Assembly: GCF_011801125.1 (NCBI RefSeq)
Contig: NZ_CP046171.1
Span: 1,488,001 to 1,552,000, forward strand
DNA from: Nocardia brasiliensis
GTDB lineage: Bacteria > Actinomycetota > Actinomycetes > Mycobacteriales > Mycobacteriaceae
Direction of reading: 5' to 3'
Length of the DNA: 64,000 nt
Shown here: piece after piece, positions 60,996 through 64,000 of the stretch
How the letters are laid out: every line of letters starts with the position of its first letter
How positions within the stretch are numbered: position 1 is the stretch's first letter
Notes under the pieces: model-generated
The model's input: the letters and a program-made list of their open reading frames with translations, nothing else
Database searches by the model: none
Told to the model about the DNA's origin: nothing
Program-made: the position numbers and the translations under genes

Positions 60996-62426
60996 TCAGC
61001 GACTGCCGATGGGCTGCTGCAACAGTCCAGCCAGCAAGGTGCCCGCGCCCTGCAGCCACAGCGGCCAGCTCGCCGGGTCGAGAGCCATCGAGCCCTCGTC
61101 GTGGATCGAACAGCCCGGCTCTGCGGGCACCCCGTCGAACCGTTCCTTCAGCCACAGCAGTACGCGCGCCATGCTGTCGATCTCCAGCGTGATGTGCTCG
61201 CTGAAATGGTCACGGGTGTAATGCACGCGAGCGTTGGGGTCGCGGCAGTAGGTGTCGACGAGGGTGTTGACCGGCCCGACCGGCGCGATCCAGTCGGGAT
61301 TGGAATTGAAGATGAACATCGGCATGTCCGGCACCGAATGACCCATCCGCAACGCTTCGAAGACCGCGGCGGGCACCGGATCGTCCAGTGGGTCGGGTGA
61401 ATCGTAGAGGCCGCCTTCGAGATTCATGAACGGCAGCAGGGCGGCGGAATAGAGGCACAGCGAATTCTTCACCGGCGCCATCGCTTTGCCGATCGGCAGC
61501 ATGTGCTGCTGGTTGTACGCGGCCAGCTCCGGGTATTCGTTGGCGACGCCGAGCAGTCCCGAAAGAATGAGCCCGGCACCGAGATTGCCGCTCGCCATGC
61601 GATACATCGCCTTGATGTCGGCGGGCACACCGCCTTCGGAGGCGCCGACGACGTTCAGCTCGGGTGCGTAGGACGCTTTGAGCTCGGCGGTGTGGCCGGT
61701 GGTGATCGCGCCGCCGGAGTAGCCCGCCAGGCCGATCTTGGTGTCGGGCCCGAGGCCCATCGGGGCGAAGTTCTCCGCGGCCCGTATCCCGTCGAGGGTG
61801 ACGCGCGCACCGAGCGGGCCTGCCGCGAAGGCGGAGTTGGGCCCCTGGTGGTCCGGCATCGCGACCGCCCAGCCCGCGCCGAGCGCGGTGAGCGGCAGCA
61901 CGAACTCGAACGGGATGTCGAATTGTCCGGTGATGTTGCCCGGCACCGAAGCCTGTTGCAGCACATAGGAAGGCGCACAATACTGAGCGTTGGAGTCCTG
62001 CGGGAACTGATACGACAGCAGCGGCCGCGGTATGCCGCCGTTGTCGCCGCGCGGCTTCATCAGCGTGGTGACGGCGGCGATCGGCTCGTCGCGGGTATCG
62101 GTGGAGCGATACGAGAGCTGCCAAGCGTCGAAATTGAACGGGATCACCGAGTAGTACGCCAGGTGCACCTCGCGCGCGGCGATGATCTCACCCGGTTTCT
62201 TCGCGGCGACCACGTCCGCCGGTGGCGAATAGAAGCCGGGATCGAGTTCCGGTGGGGCCGGCGGGATCGGGAACGGCAGTGGCGGCTGCACCGGTACCTG
62301 CTGGTGCATCGCAGTGGTATCGGCGAACGCCGGCGCGTGGCCGGCTAACGGTGCGGCGAACGCGACCAGCACCGCGATGCTCGCCAGGCGCAGCGACCGG
62401 AAACTTGCGGAAGCGACGGTGTTCAT
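60996..62426 (-). CDS. Secretory lipase (LIP family)
   Basis: This 476-residue protein has a signal peptide (residues 1-38) and an alpha/beta-hydrolase fold of the LIP family with the nucleophile in GLAGYSGGAI and a likely His in RDHFSEH. It would hydrolyse lipids or esters outside the cell. The PPLPFPIPPAPPELDPGF stretch after the signal is a Pro-rich linker. The ATG at 62426 is set by the signal peptide and is preceded by AAGAAG. Confidence 0.9.
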   Translation of the reverse strand: MNTVASASFRSLRLASIAVLVAFAAPLAGHAPAFADTTAMHQQVPVQPPLPFPIPPAPPELDPGFYSPPADVVAAKKPGEIIAAREVHLAYYSVIPFNFDAWQLSYRSTDTRDEPIAAVTTLMKPRGDNGGIPRPLLSYQFPQDSNAQYCAPSYVLQQASVPGNITGQFDIPFEFVLPLTALGAGWAVAMPDHQGPNSAFAAGPLGARVTLDGIRAAENFAPMGLGPDTKIGLAGYSGGAITTGHTAELKASYAPELNVVGASEGGVPADIKAMYRMASGNLGAGLILSGLLGVANEYPELAAYNQQHMLPIGKAMAPVKNSLCLYSAALLPFMNLEGGLYDSPDPLDDPVPAAVFEALRMGHSVPDMPMFIFNSNPDWIAPVGPVNTLVDTYCRDPNARVHYTRDHFSEHITLEIDSMARVLLWLKERFDGVPAEPGCSIHDEGSMALDPASWPLWLQGAGTLLAGLLQQPIGSR

Positions 62427-62695
62427 TGGCTTCTTTCGCAGGTGAGTGAGCCTTCCGAGGCTCGGGGCCATGGTCTGTCGGGGCGGAAGGCTATTCCGTC
62501 CACGACCGCGCGTCCGTGCGAGACGCGCCGCGCGAAGCCGTCAGTTAACTATGAGGCTAAGTAACAGCAAATGCCAGAACTGGGCACATGACCAGAGGCG
62601 AAAGTCCAAGTCCTGCGCGTGCGAGCTGTACACCATGCACAAGTGATCCGGGCGAATCCGGCGAGTTCCAGCCTCCGGGGCGTGTCGAAGCTGCC

Positions 62696-63229
62696 CTACC
62701 TCGGGTCTTCTCGTCCGTCATGGGTTCGCCGGCGCACCTCTCGGCGCTCGATCCGGCGAGTGCGGCGCGCATCGATATCGCGGACCAGATCCGTCCACTC
62801 GTTCGCCAGCGCCGCGAGTCGCGACCAGGCCACGTGCACGCGCTGCTCGGCGACGTTCTCGGCGGTCATCAGCAGGTGGTCGGCGAGAATCTGAGCGGCG
62901 GCCATCCGGTCGACGGCGCCGCCCAGCGAAGCGGGCGCGCGATCCCCCGGCCGAGGGGGCGCCAGCTGCCCGGTCACCCAGGCATCGATCACAACGACGA
63001 TTTCGGCTCGGCGGCAATCGATTTCGGCACACCGCGCGGGCGTGGCCCGGCGGGCGTGGTGCAACTGCGCCAGCGCCCTGGCGAGCTGGGTGACGAGGTG
63101 GTCACCCGGCCGGTCGCCGATCTGCAGCCGCAGCGCGGCCGATAGTTCGTGCCAGTCCGGCAGGAGCGGGCGGACTCCGCCACCCTCGATCGGCAGCGGG
63201 CGCGATCGGGGTCCGTCGGCGATCCGCAC
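62696..63229 (-). CDS. DUF4254 family protein
   Basis: This protein of about 177 residues matches DUF4254: LPDWHELSAAL, the AQLHHARRA helix, IDCRRAEIVVVIDAWV, and the C-terminal HAWSRLAALANEWTDLV. Family members are often near glycosyltransferases or cell-wall genes; the function is unknown. The start is uncertain because no ATG is present; GTG 63229 is my choice. The N terminus may be damaged, as the sequence upstream looks decayed. Confidence 0.75.
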   Translation of the reverse strand: MRIADGPRSRPLPIEGGGVRPLLPDWHELSAALRLQIGDRPGDHLVTQLARALAQLHHARRATPARCAEIDCRRAEIVVVIDAWVTGQLAPPRPGDRAPASLGGAVDRMAAAQILADHLLMTAENVAEQRVHVAWSRLAALANEWTDLVRDIDARRTRRIERREVRRRTHDGREDPR

Positions 63230-63274
63230 GGTCAACGGAGGGGGTCGCGGTGGCGCCGAGCGTGCCCGTGGCAA

Positions 63275-63545
63275 ACGGCACCGGCACGACTATCGCCGCG
63301 TAGTGGTCGCCGCGGCGTACGAGCGCGGCGGCTGGTGTCGAGCAGCTCTCGGATGTCCGATGGCGTGGGCAAGGTGGGCCTTCCCTGGCGACGGTCGAGG
63401 TGCATCCGACGCCGGCGACCAGCCAGGTCCTCGGGACTCGGCCGATCGTTCTGCGCGTACCCGAGATAGGGGAGCAGAGCGCCCGGCGTCGGATGCGAAT
63501 ACCAGTCTCGTCCGCGCGCCGGCCCGCCGGAAGTCTGATTCGGGT
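63275..63545 (-). pseudogene. Possible decayed gene upstream of DUF4254
   Basis: In one minus-strand frame the segment reads DWYSHPTPGALLPYLGYAQN, then SPEDLAGRRRR and PTPSDIRELLDTSRRA, with coding-like composition, and then the frame is lost. A neighbouring frame continues with LVRRGDHYAAIVVPVPFA. This suggests a gene with a frameshift near 63330 and no intact start or stop. I do not recognise the family. The remaining stretch to 63633 shows nothing else. Confidence 0.4.
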
Positions 63546-63633
63546 CATATCGGCAGCGGTTTGGCCGCTTCGGTTATGCCCCCGCAATCGTCCGGAGCGG
63601 CCCACCGTGAAACGTGGTGGTACATCGGGTCGT

Positions 63634-63999
63634 TCAGCCGGGCCGCCCCGCGTACTCGGGAAGCACGGTGAAATGCCGGACGGTGCCGGACAGTTCGGGC
63701 AGTTCCCTGGGTTCGGTCCAGGTGGCGAACTCGTCGTGGCAATCGCTGTAGAAGTACTTGCCGTCGCTGTAGGCGTCGAAGAAGATCCGCCACCCGCCGT
63801 CGGGGAGCGGGATCACGCACTGGCCTTCGCGCGGTGTGCCCCAGTGGGCCCAATCGCCGGTCTCGCACAGGGTGTACGGCCCGCCAGGGGCGTCGCCGAC
63901 GGCCAGTTCGATGTATTTGCTGGTCTCGTTCTTCGTGAACGCGTAATAGCGGCCATCGCGCCGCACCACGGTGGTGTCGATGTAGCCGTAGGTCGAACA
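63634..63999 (-). CDS. GH43-like glycoside hydrolase, C-terminal part
   Basis: The window ends inside this gene. The visible 121 residues (GYIDTTVVRRDGRYYAFTKN, GDWAHWGTPREGQCVIPLPDG, IFFDAYSDGKYFYSD) match the five-bladed propeller of family 43-type enzymes, which cleave arabinose- or xylose-containing polysaccharides. This would suit the sugar importers elsewhere in the window, but no direct link is shown. Catalytic Asp and Glu residues lie outside the visible part or cannot be assigned. Confidence 0.75.
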   Translation of the reverse strand, partial: CSTYGYIDTTVVRRDGRYYAFTKNETSKYIELAVGDAPGGPYTLCETGDWAHWGTPREGQCVIPLPDGGWRIFFDAYSDGKYFYSDCHDEFATWTEPRELPELSGTVRHFTVLPEYAGRPG

Positions 64000-64000
64000 C

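Noticed and set aside
1..64000. tRNA, rRNA, riboswitch, insertion sequence or prophage
   Set aside because: No tRNA-like T-loop, rRNA block, known riboswitch core, transposase or phage structural motif was seen. Small RNA genes cannot be excluded without a covariance search.

Overview
The window is GC-rich DNA, dense in coding sequence, from a mycolic-acid-containing actinomycete, most likely Nocardia or a close relative. The supporting evidence is protein content: a secreted mycolyltransferase-type esterase, a PapA5-like acyltransferase, an Rv2466c-type DsbA protein, an MAB_1171c-type membrane protein, an EspR-like XRE regulator, an LCP ligase, an L,D-transpeptidase lipoprotein and a mycobacterial-type acyl desaturase. 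The genus is inferred; no rRNA or tRNA gene was seen.

Left part (1-19 kb). The window opens inside a sugar ABC transporter operon (ATPase end, permease, ROK regulator), followed by a DUF574-type methyltransferase and a PAS-GGDEF diguanylate cyclase. At 5.1-9.7 kb there is a redox island: two AurF-like diiron proteins, one with most metal ligands lost, a 2Fe-2S reductase and two DUF4873 proteins around a divergent promoter with a 17-bp inverted repeat. A secreted beta-helix protein and a 33-residue peptide follow. Facing them is a four-gene operon: XRE regulator, ImmA/IrrE-type metallopeptidase, seven-helix membrane protein and DsbA-like protein. Next come a PapA5-like acyltransferase, a zinc-ribbon/CGNR divergent pair, a gene-free stretch with a three-copy repeat, a DUF2252 protein and a decayed amine oxidase.

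Middle part (19-36 kb). The most unusual object is a 1465-residue exported protein at 19639-24036. About 1045 consecutive residues of it contain only three charged residues and carry short internal repeats. It heads a run with three further small genes, the last encoding a lipoprotein, and follows a small secreted protein. Then comes a complete second sugar ABC transporter with its own ROK regulator, a mycolyltransferase-like esterase, a zinc-type CDF exporter, an amidase, a FUSC transporter and an SRPBCC protein.

Right part (36-64 kb). This holds an LCP ligase, an atypical SDR, a 19-bp tandem repeat array, a P450 with a divergent HxlR regulator, a PLP decarboxylase, an L,D-transpeptidase, a GlxA-type regulator, a glycerol regulon (glpF-glpK-glpD, with a divergent IclR regulator and second glycerol kinase sharing an operator motif), a desaturase, an SDR flanked by thiolase and FadD remnants, a tandem-domain TetR regulator, a PPOX protein, a DUF72 protein, a secreted lipase, a DUF4254 protein and the end of a GH43-like protein. 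Several small decayed genes mark local deletion. I saw no insertion sequence, CRISPR array, prophage or RNA gene.
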